In this document: positions 38,217-50,011 of the stretch, piece by piece | Layout of the letters: every line of letters starts with the position of its first letter | Numbering within the stretch: position 1 is the first letter of the stretch | From: Symsagittifera roscoffensis | Lineage: Eukaryota; Xenacoelomorpha; Acoela; Convolutidae | NCBI RefSeq assembly: GCF_963678635.1 | Contig: NC_087065.1 | Coordinates: 1,924,001-1,988,000 of the forward strand | Direction of reading: 5' to 3' | Length of the DNA stretch: 64,000 nucleotides | Program-made: the position numbers and the translations under genes | The notes under the pieces: generated by a model | What the model was told of the DNA's origin: nothing | Databases searched by the model: none | The model's input: the letters and a program-made list of their open reading frames with translations, nothing else

Positions 38217-41200
38217 ACGACATGTTGGAGGCATGCCGCTGTTAACAGATTTGAGCTTAGCTATGAGAATCGATCCCTTGGCGCTGATCAGAGGAGTCAC
38301 GGAGTTCGTGACAGTGATCTATGGACCAGCAGTCACCTTTGCATTCCCTGACGTTAAAGTGGAAGCATATAGGAGGTCGGTGTTGCACCTGAACCTCATA
38401 TCGGCAGTGGACGGTAGTACACTGAACTGGTGTGAGCAGCACGCATTGCGAGAGCTCATGAGTGAAGATCTGTTATTTGCGAAAATATCGGAGCCAGAGA
38501 TGACAGTCATCAATTTTGACGATCACTTCTGTGACCGCATGGGAGAAGTAGAAAGAGGGCACATCGAGGTGTTTCCAAAGCTTTGGAATCTGAGGCCCTA
38601 TGACAAAACGAATGGTGAAATGACCAGAGTGCCTCGTCTCACAGCAGCGTATCACAAGGTGAGAGAAGAGACGAAGGACTGGGGCGATTACAAGAAGCTA
38701 CCCGAAGCAATCCCTGAATTCCCTCTGATAAGAAGGATGTTGCTCGGAGCAGTCTCCGTAGTACAAACTCCTAGGTTGAGAGCATTCGAAACCAATGAAA
38801 GGAGAGTAGGGAATTTCTCGGCGACGATGGATCCATACTTCGTGGGGAGAAATGCCGCCGTGTTACAGTACACACGATTTGCGTACACGGATCAAGCGAC
38901 GAGAAGGCGAATAAGCAACGCTGCTATTCCCAAGCCTGAAGGATTTGATGAGGAATGGAGGGGACTAGGCTTAGCTCCAATGAAGATGAGAGGCAGGACT
39001 GAATTGCCTGAAGCCTCAGTAATCCTGACCAGTGTGAGAAAAGAGATGAAAGTTGCGGGAATATTGCAGACGAGAATTTTCCTAGCACCCTTCGGCTGCG
39101 AAGAAATCAAAGTGGTCCATGGAGAAGAGGAAGATAAGTCGGCCGGTACATTGCTCATACCGAGATTCCAGGAAGAAGCCGACAAAGACGAACAAGGACC
39201 ATCGAACTCGAATAGGGACAAGTCAGAAGGAGATGACGGACAGGGTGGAAACCGTCAGACTGAAGAACCCATGCAACAAGATCAAGCTGGTGGGGAGGAC
39301 GACAGGGCATCGACAGGAGGAACATCCAGCCTGGATTTCAATATCTTCAGTGATCTTGAGAATAATGCAGACACGTTGGAAACGACTGAGCCAGCGGATG
39401 AAGTCATCTCGACACTGGAACCTCCGTCAGCCTTTGAGGAGATGAAACGGAATTTGCCGGAGAGCAGCTCTCCTGGCAATACAAGAAATAACGATCAGAG
39501 AATCCTCATGGAATCACCTCGGAGGAGAAGAATAGAGGCCTCAGCCAGAGTACCTTTCTTGGGAACGCTACCCGAAGAAGAATGGGAAGTACATCACCGA
39601 GACCACGAGAGTAGGACGGGATGTAAGCTGGACAGAGTGGCGTTCATGGAAGAAGTCTGGACTGTGATTCAGAGCTATGGGACCCAGTCCATTCTCAAAA
39701 CAGGTCTCAATCAACCCTTGATGAGAGAAGTACTTGACAAGCTTGATGAGTGTGAAGGGAGACTGAGTGAGTTATTGATCGACTCAGCCACTGATGAGAG
39801 TGAAGTGAATTCTCCCATCAAGATGACACCGCAGGACAATGAAGGAGAGGTGGTGTACCTGTCAAGGACCAGGAGAGGAACGATGCGATCAAAAATGGTG
39901 ATTGATAAAATCAATGCGATGAAAATGAAGTTAGGCAGCAGAGTGATGCCGAGGAGAATTGGAAAGACGAAAGTGGATTCAGAAATATCGATGAAAGCTG
40001 GTAACTCAGCGAAAAGGAAGCGAGTCGAAGAAGTTATGGATTTGGGGCAAGGTGATTATCAATTGTCCGGCACAGATAGAATATTAAGTGATATAGCGAT
40101 GGTGCCACCCATTCTCATGGCGGGAATAAAGTCAACCGGTTATAAATCCAAAAGGAGTGACCGCACTCTGACTGGAGCAACTTTAGAAATGGAAATACTC
40201 AGTCAATGTGGAGAGAGTAAAATGAGGGACTTCAAACCATCTCCCATGAATCATGGAAAAGGAAGTGTTGCAGGACAACTGACACCAGTGGAATACAACC
40301 GACTAACAGTGTCGGAGACAGTGTCGATAGATGAACCCACCGGTGGATACATGGAGATGTTGGAATGCCGGAACTCGGCTAGAGGGTATGTAATGGCCCT
40401 GGAAGACGAAAAAGCCATGGAGGGTTATCTGGAAATGATGTTGCAAGGCACCACCCTCAAGCAGAAGGCGTATGGAACTTTGGCGTCGTCTGACGTAGAG
40501 GCGGAGACGATCGAGCAGTTAGTGAGCCTTCCATGGAAAGCAGTAGTATTGAGGTATTTCGAAGAAGAAATGAGGACTACGCCAAGAATACATGCTCTCG
40601 TGGCAGTACCTTACGTAAGGACAGAATTACAACTCAGGCTCGCCTGGTGCATGATGGGACTGACTCGCGAAGAATATGATTCAGAAGAAAGGAAGAGATC
40701 AAAGGAGGAAAAAGTTTTCCTTATGACGAATCTGAGGGATCTGATAGTCCAGGAGGGAGCAGCAGTAGCGTGTGCAAAGCGGAGAGACGCTCTCTGTTTC
40801 ATTCGATTCCTGATAGAGCAGATCTCAGTACCTGCATTAAGCACTTGTGTTAAATTGTTGAAGGAAGGCGATGAGCGAACGAAAGCCATGTTCTTACTAG
40901 CAATGCTGGATATGCAGCAAAGTAAACCGATGAGGGTGAACATGAAAGAACCTGAAGAATTGGAACCCATGAAAAAGATAGACGAGATCAGGAGATTCTC
41001 AAACAAGGAGTTGAGGCTCACTAAAGAATCTATGGGAGCATTGCCGAAATCCAGTGAATACTGTGGACCGATCAAGAAGAAGTCATATAGCTATGTGTCC
41101 GGGATTATAGGGATAGCATACAATCCTTTCCTGAGTGAAGACATACGCGATTGCTTCTTTGATTATGAGCAGGCGGTGTTACTAAGATTCTGGACGTCCA

Positions 41201-42307
41201 GAATTGTGACGACTAAGAGCGTTAACAATCCACAGGCCAAATTGGGATTGGTCTTGGAAGAAGAGGTGACTGCACCTTCAGTACCAAAATCCGACAAGAG
41301 AGTGGAATTTGGGTTGGGATTCTCAGATGAATTACTGAGAACGAGCTTGATGGCAGTGTGGGAATTGATGAAGCCATCATGGTGTCCTAGTCCCAACGCT
41401 GACTCAATATTACGGGCAACACAAGACATACAGAGGGAACTGAATGCGGACTGTAACCTGTGTGACCTCAACATCATAAATAATGTGATGATAACAGCCT
41501 CTAAGAGCAACGGAGAAGATAAAGTGGAGTTGCCTGGCTGGGGACCAGAAGACTGGGTCAAACCTGGTAGCTGTCTGGCGGAAGTCTGTGGACTAGAGGG
41601 TCACGTTTGTGGAAGTCTAGACTGTGTGAAAACCCTGGAGAAACAACACAAGCAGTTGACAGTATTGTTTGGAAATGTAGTGATGAAAGCAAGAACGGAA
41701 ACGGAACTGATAGCAGATTGCCATGGAGGAACCGATGTGAATCTAGTGACAGCACTAGGATTCTACAGCATGTTTGGTTCTTTAGAGTCACTATTGAATC
41801 TAGAACAGAAACATGAGATGGTCACAGCCATCAGCGTAGAAGTATTCCCAGGAGTTCTGCAGACTGAGCAGAAGTATATAGGAAAATGGAGGGAAGCAAT
41901 CGAAACAGAGATGAACATCAGACACAGCGAAACTTATTGTAGACCATCAGGAGCACGATATTTGGTGGGTTCAACGTTGGCTCCAATGTGCAAGAGCAGA
42001 TACCCTGTACATTTCGTGGCTGTGGACGTGAAGAGTACAAGAATGATTGTGGATCAAGCTTTCTCAGTGCCAAAGTGCGTGAGATTGGCGAGAATGTCTG
42101 AAAAGTCTTACGAGTTACTATGTAAGATGTTCTCAGCAATTCCAGAGAGAACCAAAGAAGAGTTGGAGTCAATACTAGGAAAGAAGTTCATGGGATATGT
42201 GAGCGGGAACTTCAGTGACTTTGAAAAACAGAAACAGAGAGGATCAACTGTCACAGATTACAATGCAGTAGATGAGAATGATGAAATCCACCGAGTGATG
42301 ATGGAAG
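35425..42307 (+). repeat. Tandem duplication in element B, first copy (6883 bp)
   Basis: Repeated at 42312-49193 in direct orientation (offset 6887, then 6886 after a one-base deletion). The junction carries four bases, 42308-42311 (ATGA), that match neither parent boundary. By line comparison I found five substitutions (at 35604, 36740, 37351, 38927, 38996) and one deletion (A5 to A4 at 39891-39895 versus 46778-46781). Confidence 0.95.
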
Positions 42308-42471
42308 ATGATGGGAGACAGCTTAGTCAGAGTGCTGTCGAATTTGAGGACCTCATGGGTCACCACGGTGATGGCCTTTGGAGGCGCGACGATTGCCCAA
42401 TTATATCGCATGGTGGAGCTGATGAATCCAGGGAAGATACCCAATGTGATGATCTTAGTTGGGACGAATGA
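38233..42471 (+). CDS. Element B ORF3, first copy; C-terminus replaced at the duplication junction
   Basis: First ATG in frame is 38233, 16 nt after the ORF2 stop; the frame is open from 38194 without ATG. About 1358 codons are genuine ORF3; the rest, from 42308, is junction-derived out-of-frame ORF2 sequence. The first part (about 38233-38640) and a later block around 40470-42200 are well conserved with element A; between them is an acidic Ser/Glu-rich linker. A KRKR basic cluster is at 40009-40030. A Cys/His cluster C-x4-C-x4-H-x-C-x4-C lies at 41572-41625 and is conserved in A, which suggests metal binding. I do not recognise the family. In A this sequence is continuous with ORF2, so ORF3 is probably the distal part of one very long protein separated here by a frameshift. 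Confidence 0.75.
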   Translation: MPLLTDLSLAMRIDPLALIRGVTEFVTVIYGPAVTFAFPDVKVEAYRRSVLHLNLISAVDGSTLNWCEQHALRELMSEDLLFAKISEPEMTVINFDDHFCDRMGEVERGHIEVFPKLWNLRPYDKTNGEMTRVPRLTAAYHKVREETKDWGDYKKLPEAIPEFPLIRRMLLGAVSVVQTPRLRAFETNERRVGNFSATMDPYFVGRNAAVLQYTRFAYTDQATRRRISNAAIPKPEGFDEEWRGLGLAPMKMRGRTELPEASVILTSVRKEMKVAGILQTRIFLAPFGCEEIKVVHGEEEDKSAGTLLIPRFQEEADKDEQGPSNSNRDKSEGDDGQGGNRQTEEPMQQDQAGGEDDRASTGGTSSLDFNIFSDLENNADTLETTEPADEVISTLEPPSAFEEMKRNLPESSSPGNTRNNDQRILMESPRRRRIEASARVPFLGTLPEEEWEVHHRDHESRTGCKLDRVAFMEEVWTVIQSYGTQSILKTGLNQPLMREVLDKLDECEGRLSELLIDSATDESEVNSPIKMTPQDNEGEVVYLSRTRRGTMRSKMVIDKINAMKMKLGSRVMPRRIGKTKVDSEISMKAGNSAKRKRVEEVMDLGQGDYQLSGTDRILSDIAMVPPILMAGIKSTGYKSKRSDRTLTGATLEMEILSQCGESKMRDFKPSPMNHGKGSVAGQLTPVEYNRLTVSETVSIDEPTGGYMEMLECRNSARGYVMALEDEKAMEGYLEMMLQGTTLKQKAYGTLASSDVEAETIEQLVSLPWKAVVLRYFEEEMRTTPRIHALVAVPYVRTELQLRLAWCMMGLTREEYDSEERKRSKEEKVFLMTNLRDLIVQEGAAVACAKRRDALCFIRFLIEQISVPALSTCVKLLKEGDERTKAMFLLAMLDMQQSKPMRVNMKEPEELEPMKKIDEIRRFSNKELRLTKESMGALPKSSEYCGPIKKKSYSYVSGIIGIAYNPFLSEDIRDCFFDYEQAVLLRFWTSRIVTTKSVNNPQAKLGLVLEEEVTAPSVPKSDKRVEFGLGFSDELLRTSLMAVWELMKPSWCPSPNADSILRATQDIQRELNADCNLCDLNIINNVMITASKSNGEDKVELPGWGPEDWVKPGSCLAEVCGLEGHVCGSLDCVKTLEKQHKQLTVLFGNVVMKARTETELIADCHGGTDVNLVTALGFYSMFGSLESLLNLEQKHEMVTAISVEVFPGVLQTEQKYIGKWREAIETEMNIRHSETYCRPSGARYLVGSTLAPMCKSRYPVHFVAVDVKSTRMIVDQAFSVPKCVRLARMSEKSYELLCKMFSAIPERTKEELESILGKKFMGYVSGNFSDFEKQKQRGSTVTDYNAVDENDEIHRVMMEDDGRQLSQSAVEFEDLMGHHGDGLWRRDDCPIISHGGADESREDTQCDDLSWDE

Positions 42472-45103
42472 TATCTCCAGAGGATCAGATAAGCAGGAAG
42501 CACTGTGGGAATCAATGATGGTGTGTTTGTTTACTACTCTGTGGCAGAAGTTCAGTTGCGCGGTACTGACCGTTTGCACGGTGCCAATGAACGCAAGAAG
42601 CCTGACAGCATCAGGAAGAAGGCACAACGAGGGAGTCATGAGATGGAACAACATCTTGAGAAACCTAGCAAATCGAAATGCCGGAAGAATGATCCTCATG
42701 GACATTGAACATGAATTGAGAGCCATGGATCAAGCCAGACTGACCACAGATGGCATCCACTTCGACAGTGTCGAAGGACAAGCTTGGTTGAATCGAGTCT
42801 TCCAAGAACGGTTGGATGAGCTGGAAGCAGAACTCTTTGACACAGGAGTGCTGAAGGAAGAGGGAACGGTGAGTGATACGGTGATCACCACCTTTGTACC
42901 TCCTAACCTGGAAACACGCTTGGGTACGGTCCCAGCCGTCACAAATTACCGGCAACAAAGCTCCGGTGAACCAGGTCGAAGAACAGACGTACAAGATCGG
43001 TTGGGAGAAGCACCGATGAGGAGGACAATTCATCCTAGGAAAAGGATAGGACCTGTCAACCAATCAATCGAGGAAGTAGCAGGCACATCCAGATCGGACA
43101 CTAGATCGAAGACGACGAGTACCAGTCGAGAGGAGAGACCGAGCAGAGGCTCATTGATGTGGTCGCGATCCATACCGTCTCCTTGGCATATATACAAAGA
43201 AGAACTAATGAAGCTGGACCTACAGAGAGTGAGCTTCATCGAAGATGCAAGGAGGATGCTGAATGGAGCGACGCTATCCGTCAGCAGATTGTACTCGATA
43301 ACCGGCGTAGACTGGTTGATAGCCGCTAGCATAAATTTCAGCTCCACGACGGCCTTGAGATTTGCCGACTTGGAGGGACTGCCCTCCAACAACACAATAG
43401 GACCTGTGAATGCAAGACCGTTGCAAGATGTGAGATTGAACCATGATGAGAGGAATCGTGAAGAAAGGCCAGGAAGATTCCTGACGGCGAGAGCGCCGAT
43501 TGGACAACACGTGAAGATATTTAGGCAATTGACGACACCACCTGGTCATGTGAAGGAGAGAGTGTACCCAAAACTAGTGAACCAAGATGGTGATGCCCAG
43601 AGATATGGCGGATTGACAGCGATAAAAAAAGATGAGACCATCTTCGCCGCCTACGACAAAGCAGAGATGAGAAAGGCCAAAATCATGGTAGTAGCGAACT
43701 CAGAGTTCGTGTACACCTCTATGTCTTTGTTTTGGCCGGACGTCATAATGCTGGCCGCAGTTGACCTAGACCTATTGCAATCAGTGTCATTGGCTATAGG
43801 GGTACAAAGGCAGACAGAAATGAACCCGATAACGATTGTGTTTGCTGGCATCAATGACCATCTACACAGTAGAGGTTTTCTGAGCAGGCTCAGAGATCCT
43901 GCAACAGCAGAAAACGCAGTATGGCCAGCGATAAAAGACATCCTGGAGTCAATGGGTGAAGTGGTAGACGCGACAAAGGAGGGATCATTCAACAAAGTGA
44001 CATTGAGAGTAGTATTTGCGTTGTCTCCGGGATATGCACATCTCCCGGATGGATTGAAATTTGTGTATGCAATGGTAGCCTTACTTTCGGAGGGAAAATA
44101 TGATGTGATCATATCAGCCCCGAATCGCATGATAGAAATGGAGAACCTGAGGCCACTTAAGGCTGAACTGCCTGCAGTATGGTCAGATATCTCAAACGCG
44201 ATGAGAGGGTTCAAGGACCACGCGCTACACATGTTGGGGTTGGACGAAGTGCTGGGGTTGGAACTGTCCAACTTCAGTCGGCAACTCAAACTGAAACCAG
44301 GAATAGATGACGACCATCGAGTGATCACGGCGATGTCCAACGACTTGTGGTTCCGAGCAATGGAAGTGGCGAGTGAAGACACGAGAAGAAAGAATTCACT
44401 GGAGACGAGAGCTCATCTGGAAGCGATGGTGCTGAGAACCAAGCCGGAAGCAAACCAGTGGCTACACCTGAATCCGAGAGTAGCGGCATTGGGTGCAGAT
44501 GCTTTTCAGCAAGGCCCAGTAATGATCACTAAAATACACGCCTACTTGTTGAAGGAGGTGAACCTGGCGGAAAATGCCGGAGAAAAGACAGCTGAGTTCG
44601 TGAACAGAATGTGTCAGATTACTCTGGAAACCTTCTGGACCCAGGAAGTGAAAGGACAGGAGGGATTTGAAAGGACAGACAGCATGCTAGAAGGGTTGGG
44701 AGCCGGATGGACCGCGTCCTTCTTGGCAAAAGTCTACCCGAAAGTCTCGCACTACTTGATAAAGGAATTCCTCCAAGCGGTAGTGAAAGTATCGATAGTG
44801 GAATTAATAGCCTTGTTCGTGACATTTGGAGCGGAGAATTTCGTGAAAGGACCGGCGATACTGCTTACGGATGGAATACAGAACCTGCGACTAGATGGAC
44901 TTCTGACATTGATCGCAATAACCCACGGAAACTTGGGAGGACTGATGAAACTGGCACGTTGTCCAGAGCAGATGAAAGAGAGAGTGAGGAATCTGGATAT
45001 GAAGAAATCCACAGACTCGTGGAACAAAATAAGAGACCTGAGACACACTCTTATCCAGTATCTCTTGCAGCAGAATCGCTTTGGAACCGGAGGAAGATGT
45101 TAG
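42312..45103 (+). pseudogene. Element B ORF2, second copy, lacking its N-terminal 407 residues
   Basis: The copy begins inside the first SGNH block, so GDS and everything downstream are present while the N-terminal region and coiled coil are missing. A chance ATG at 42308 in the junction lies in frame, so a 931-codon frame starting MMGDS exists. Differences from the first copy include Glu to Lys just after the GTND motif (42491) and Val to Gly at 44238. It could be translated only if an RNA delivers ribosomes here; most likely it is a by-product of the duplication. Confidence 0.8.
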
Positions 45104-45119
45104 ACGACATGTTGGAGGC

Positions 45120-46787
45120 ATGCCGCTGTTAACAGATTTGAGCTTAGCTATGAGAATCGATCCCTTGGCGCTGATCAGAGGAGTCACGGAGTTCGTGACA
45201 GTGATCTATGGACCAGCAGTCACCTTTGCATTCCCTGACGTTAAAGTGGAAGCATATAGGAGGTCGGTGTTGCACCTGAACCTCATATCGGCAGTGGACG
45301 GTAGTACACTGAACTGGTGTGAGCAGCACGCATTGCGAGAGCTCATGAGTGAAGATCTGTTATTTGCGAAAATATCGGAGCCAGAGATGACAGTCATCAA
45401 TTTTGACGATCACTTCTGTGACCGCATGGGAGAAGTAGAAAGAGGGCACATCGAGGTGTTTCCAAAGCTTTGGAATCTGAGGCCCTATGACAAAACGAAT
45501 GGTGAAATGACCAGAGTGCCTCGTCTCACAGCAGCGTATCACAAGGTGAGAGAAGAGACGAAGGACTGGGGCGATTACAAGAAGCTACCCGAAGCAATCC
45601 CTGAATTCCCTCTGATAAGAAGGATGTTGCTCGGAGCAGTCTCCGTAGTACAAACTCCTAGGTTGAGAGCATTCGAAACCAATGAAAGGAGAGTAGGGAA
45701 TTTCTCGGCGACGATGGATCCATACTTCGTGGGGAGAAATGCCGCCGTGTTACAGTACACACGATTTGCGTACACGGATCAAGCGACGAGAAGGCGAATA
45801 AGCAACGCTGCTACTCCCAAGCCTGAAGGATTTGATGAGGAATGGAGGGGACTAGGCTTAGCTCCAATGAAGATGAGAGGCATGACTGAATTGCCTGAAG
45901 CCTCAGTAATCCTGACCAGTGTGAGAAAAGAGATGAAAGTTGCGGGAATATTGCAGACGAGAATTTTCCTAGCACCCTTCGGCTGCGAAGAAATCAAAGT
46001 GGTCCATGGAGAAGAGGAAGATAAGTCGGCCGGTACATTGCTCATACCGAGATTCCAGGAAGAAGCCGACAAAGACGAACAAGGACCATCGAACTCGAAT
46101 AGGGACAAGTCAGAAGGAGATGACGGACAGGGTGGAAACCGTCAGACTGAAGAACCCATGCAACAAGATCAAGCTGGTGGGGAGGACGACAGGGCATCGA
46201 CAGGAGGAACATCCAGCCTGGATTTCAATATCTTCAGTGATCTTGAGAATAATGCAGACACGTTGGAAACGACTGAGCCAGCGGATGAAGTCATCTCGAC
46301 ACTGGAACCTCCGTCAGCCTTTGAGGAGATGAAACGGAATTTGCCGGAGAGCAGCTCTCCTGGCAATACAAGAAATAACGATCAGAGAATCCTCATGGAA
46401 TCACCTCGGAGGAGAAGAATAGAGGCCTCAGCCAGAGTACCTTTCTTGGGAACGCTACCCGAAGAAGAATGGGAAGTACATCACCGAGACCACGAGAGTA
46501 GGACGGGATGTAAGCTGGACAGAGTGGCGTTCATGGAAGAAGTCTGGACTGTGATTCAGAGCTATGGGACCCAGTCCATTCTCAAAACAGGTCTCAATCA
46601 ACCCTTGATGAGAGAAGTACTTGACAAGCTTGATGAGTGTGAAGGGAGACTGAGTGAGTTATTGATCGACTCAGCCACTGATGAGAGTGAAGTGAATTCT
46701 CCCATCAAGATGACACCGCAGGACAATGAAGGAGAGGTGGTGTACCTGTCAAGGACCAGGAGAGGAACGATGCGATCAAAATGGTGA
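45120..46787 (+). pseudogene. Element B ORF3, second copy, 5' part ending at a frameshift
   Basis: Same sequence as 38233-39895 with Ile to Thr and Arg to Met changes (45814, 45883). One A is lost from a run (46778-46781), shifting the frame so that translation stops at 46787. The remainder of ORF3 continues in the next frame. Confidence 0.85.
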
Positions 46788-49700
46788 TTGATAAAATCAA
46801 TGCGATGAAAATGAAGTTAGGCAGCAGAGTGATGCCGAGGAGAATTGGAAAGACGAAAGTGGATTCAGAAATATCGATGAAAGCTGGTAACTCAGCGAAA
46901 AGGAAGCGAGTCGAAGAAGTTATGGATTTGGGGCAAGGTGATTATCAATTGTCCGGCACAGATAGAATATTAAGTGATATAGCGATGGTGCCACCCATTC
47001 TCATGGCGGGAATAAAGTCAACCGGTTATAAATCCAAAAGGAGTGACCGCACTCTGACTGGAGCAACTTTAGAAATGGAAATACTCAGTCAATGTGGAGA
47101 GAGTAAAATGAGGGACTTCAAACCATCTCCCATGAATCATGGAAAAGGAAGTGTTGCAGGACAACTGACACCAGTGGAATACAACCGACTAACAGTGTCG
47201 GAGACAGTGTCGATAGATGAACCCACCGGTGGATACATGGAGATGTTGGAATGCCGGAACTCGGCTAGAGGGTATGTAATGGCCCTGGAAGACGAAAAAG
47301 CCATGGAGGGTTATCTGGAAATGATGTTGCAAGGCACCACCCTCAAGCAGAAGGCGTATGGAACTTTGGCGTCGTCTGACGTAGAGGCGGAGACGATCGA
47401 GCAGTTAGTGAGCCTTCCATGGAAAGCAGTAGTATTGAGGTATTTCGAAGAAGAAATGAGGACTACGCCAAGAATACATGCTCTCGTGGCAGTACCTTAC
47501 GTAAGGACAGAATTACAACTCAGGCTCGCCTGGTGCATGATGGGACTGACTCGCGAAGAATATGATTCAGAAGAAAGGAAGAGATCAAAGGAGGAAAAAG
47601 TTTTCCTTATGACGAATCTGAGGGATCTGATAGTCCAGGAGGGAGCAGCAGTAGCGTGTGCAAAGCGGAGAGACGCTCTCTGTTTCATTCGATTCCTGAT
47701 AGAGCAGATCTCAGTACCTGCATTAAGCACTTGTGTTAAATTGTTGAAGGAAGGCGATGAGCGAACGAAAGCCATGTTCTTACTAGCAATGCTGGATATG
47801 CAGCAAAGTAAACCGATGAGGGTGAACATGAAAGAACCTGAAGAATTGGAACCCATGAAAAAGATAGACGAGATCAGGAGATTCTCAAACAAGGAGTTGA
47901 GGCTCACTAAAGAATCTATGGGAGCATTGCCGAAATCCAGTGAATACTGTGGACCGATCAAGAAGAAGTCATATAGCTATGTGTCCGGGATTATAGGGAT
48001 AGCATACAATCCTTTCCTGAGTGAAGACATACGCGATTGCTTCTTTGATTATGAGCAGGCGGTGTTACTAAGATTCTGGACGTCCAGAATTGTGACGACT
48101 AAGAGCGTTAACAATCCACAGGCCAAATTGGGATTGGTCTTGGAAGAAGAGGTGACTGCACCTTCAGTACCAAAATCCGACAAGAGAGTGGAATTTGGGT
48201 TGGGATTCTCAGATGAATTACTGAGAACGAGCTTGATGGCAGTGTGGGAATTGATGAAGCCATCATGGTGTCCTAGTCCCAACGCTGACTCAATATTACG
48301 GGCAACACAAGACATACAGAGGGAACTGAATGCGGACTGTAACCTGTGTGACCTCAACATCATAAATAATGTGATGATAACAGCCTCTAAGAGCAACGGA
48401 GAAGATAAAGTGGAGTTGCCTGGCTGGGGACCAGAAGACTGGGTCAAACCTGGTAGCTGTCTGGCGGAAGTCTGTGGACTAGAGGGTCACGTTTGTGGAA
48501 GTCTAGACTGTGTGAAAACCCTGGAGAAACAACACAAGCAGTTGACAGTATTGTTTGGAAATGTAGTGATGAAAGCAAGAACGGAAACGGAACTGATAGC
48601 AGATTGCCATGGAGGAACCGATGTGAATCTAGTGACAGCACTAGGATTCTACAGCATGTTTGGTTCTTTAGAGTCACTATTGAATCTAGAACAGAAACAT
48701 GAGATGGTCACAGCCATCAGCGTAGAAGTATTCCCAGGAGTTCTGCAGACTGAGCAGAAGTATATAGGAAAATGGAGGGAAGCAATCGAAACAGAGATGA
48801 ACATCAGACACAGCGAAACTTATTGTAGACCATCAGGAGCACGATATTTGGTGGGTTCAACGTTGGCTCCAATGTGCAAGAGCAGATACCCTGTACATTT
48901 CGTGGCTGTGGACGTGAAGAGTACAAGAATGATTGTGGATCAAGCTTTCTCAGTGCCAAAGTGCGTGAGATTGGCGAGAATGTCTGAAAAGTCTTACGAG
49001 TTACTATGTAAGATGTTCTCAGCAATTCCAGAGAGAACCAAAGAAGAGTTGGAGTCAATACTAGGAAAGAAGTTCATGGGATATGTGAGCGGGAACTTCA
49101 GTGACTTTGAAAAACAGAAACAGAGAGGATCAACTGTCACAGATTACAATGCAGTAGATGAGAATGATGAAATCCACCGAGTGATGATGGAAGTGGAACC
49201 ATTGCTGGAAGCTTCAGGAAAACGCAATTGGAGGAGCATCATGTTGACACATGACGAGTTTCCTTGCCACTGCTTGCTGCAGACCTGGTGGTATCCCAAG
49301 CGTAGTAATTTGGTGTTGATCTGGGACTCTGGAGAGCTGCTCTCCATGGGTTTACCAGATTCATCACAGCCCATAACAATAGGGATAGTGGGAGTTATGA
49401 TGGCGATACGATGGCTGGAAGCTCATGTGAGAGAAAATAATAGACAGGAGGCACCGATGAGAAAACAATTGCAGAAATTAGATTGTCTAAAAGATTTAGA
49501 TCTTTTTGAGACAATGTGCAAAGTTCTAAACATTCCGATGGAAGTGAAGAAGATATGGGCAAGAAAACGATTGATGCCATGGTTCAGAGCTAACATGACT
49601 GCATGGTTGTACGAGTATGCGAAAAAGCATATGTCGAAACATGGCAGAGTGTACAGTGAATATCAGCTGGACATTGGGGCAGGAGCTTTCAAGCGAGCTT

Positions 49701-50011
49701 TCGTGACCCATCGGAATGCAGTGACCACCGCTGTGAAAAGAATTTCCAGGACGAGCGAGCGTAGTGGAAATGAGAAGGCAGAGATGCTGAAAGAAGATTT
49801 GGAGAGAAACGTGACGTTGTGTCTCCACAACAGCTTCTGTAGAAACAGAGAATCAAACGTGGATCCCCTACCTTGCTGTAAACAGAGGGTGGAAGAGCAG
49901 AAGTGTTGGAGGACGGCTTCCAACAGCGTCAGGATAGTCAATGACGTGCTACAAGACACGGAAACCGAGAGTGCGGAGTCAGTGTCACAGGAGGAGGAAA
50001 TGGAGCATTGA
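46781..50011 (+). pseudogene. Element B ORF3, second copy, 3' part with the authentic C-terminus
   Basis: This 1076-codon frame picks up immediately after the one-base deletion and runs to the natural ORF3 stop at 50011. It holds the KRKR cluster, the Cys/His cluster (48458-48511) and about 270 C-terminal residues not present in the first copy, ending in an acidic tail (ESAESVSQEEEMEH). The C-terminal part has further Cys residues (LCLHNSFCR, DPLPCCK, EEQKCW) that could form another metal site. Because of the junction and the frameshift, element B no longer has any intact ORF3. Confidence 0.75.

Larger units (their letters stand above)
42312..49193 (+). repeat. Tandem duplication in element B, second copy
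   Basis: Second copy of 35425-42307, ending at the AAG before TGGAACC, from which point the unique distal part of ORF3 continues. It is one base shorter than the first copy because of the deletion at 46778-46781. Confidence 0.95.

Noticed and set aside
37820-38245. 141-codon frame overlapping the ORF2/ORF3 joint (and its copy at 44707)
   Set aside because: It overlaps ORF2 in another frame and has no counterpart in element A.
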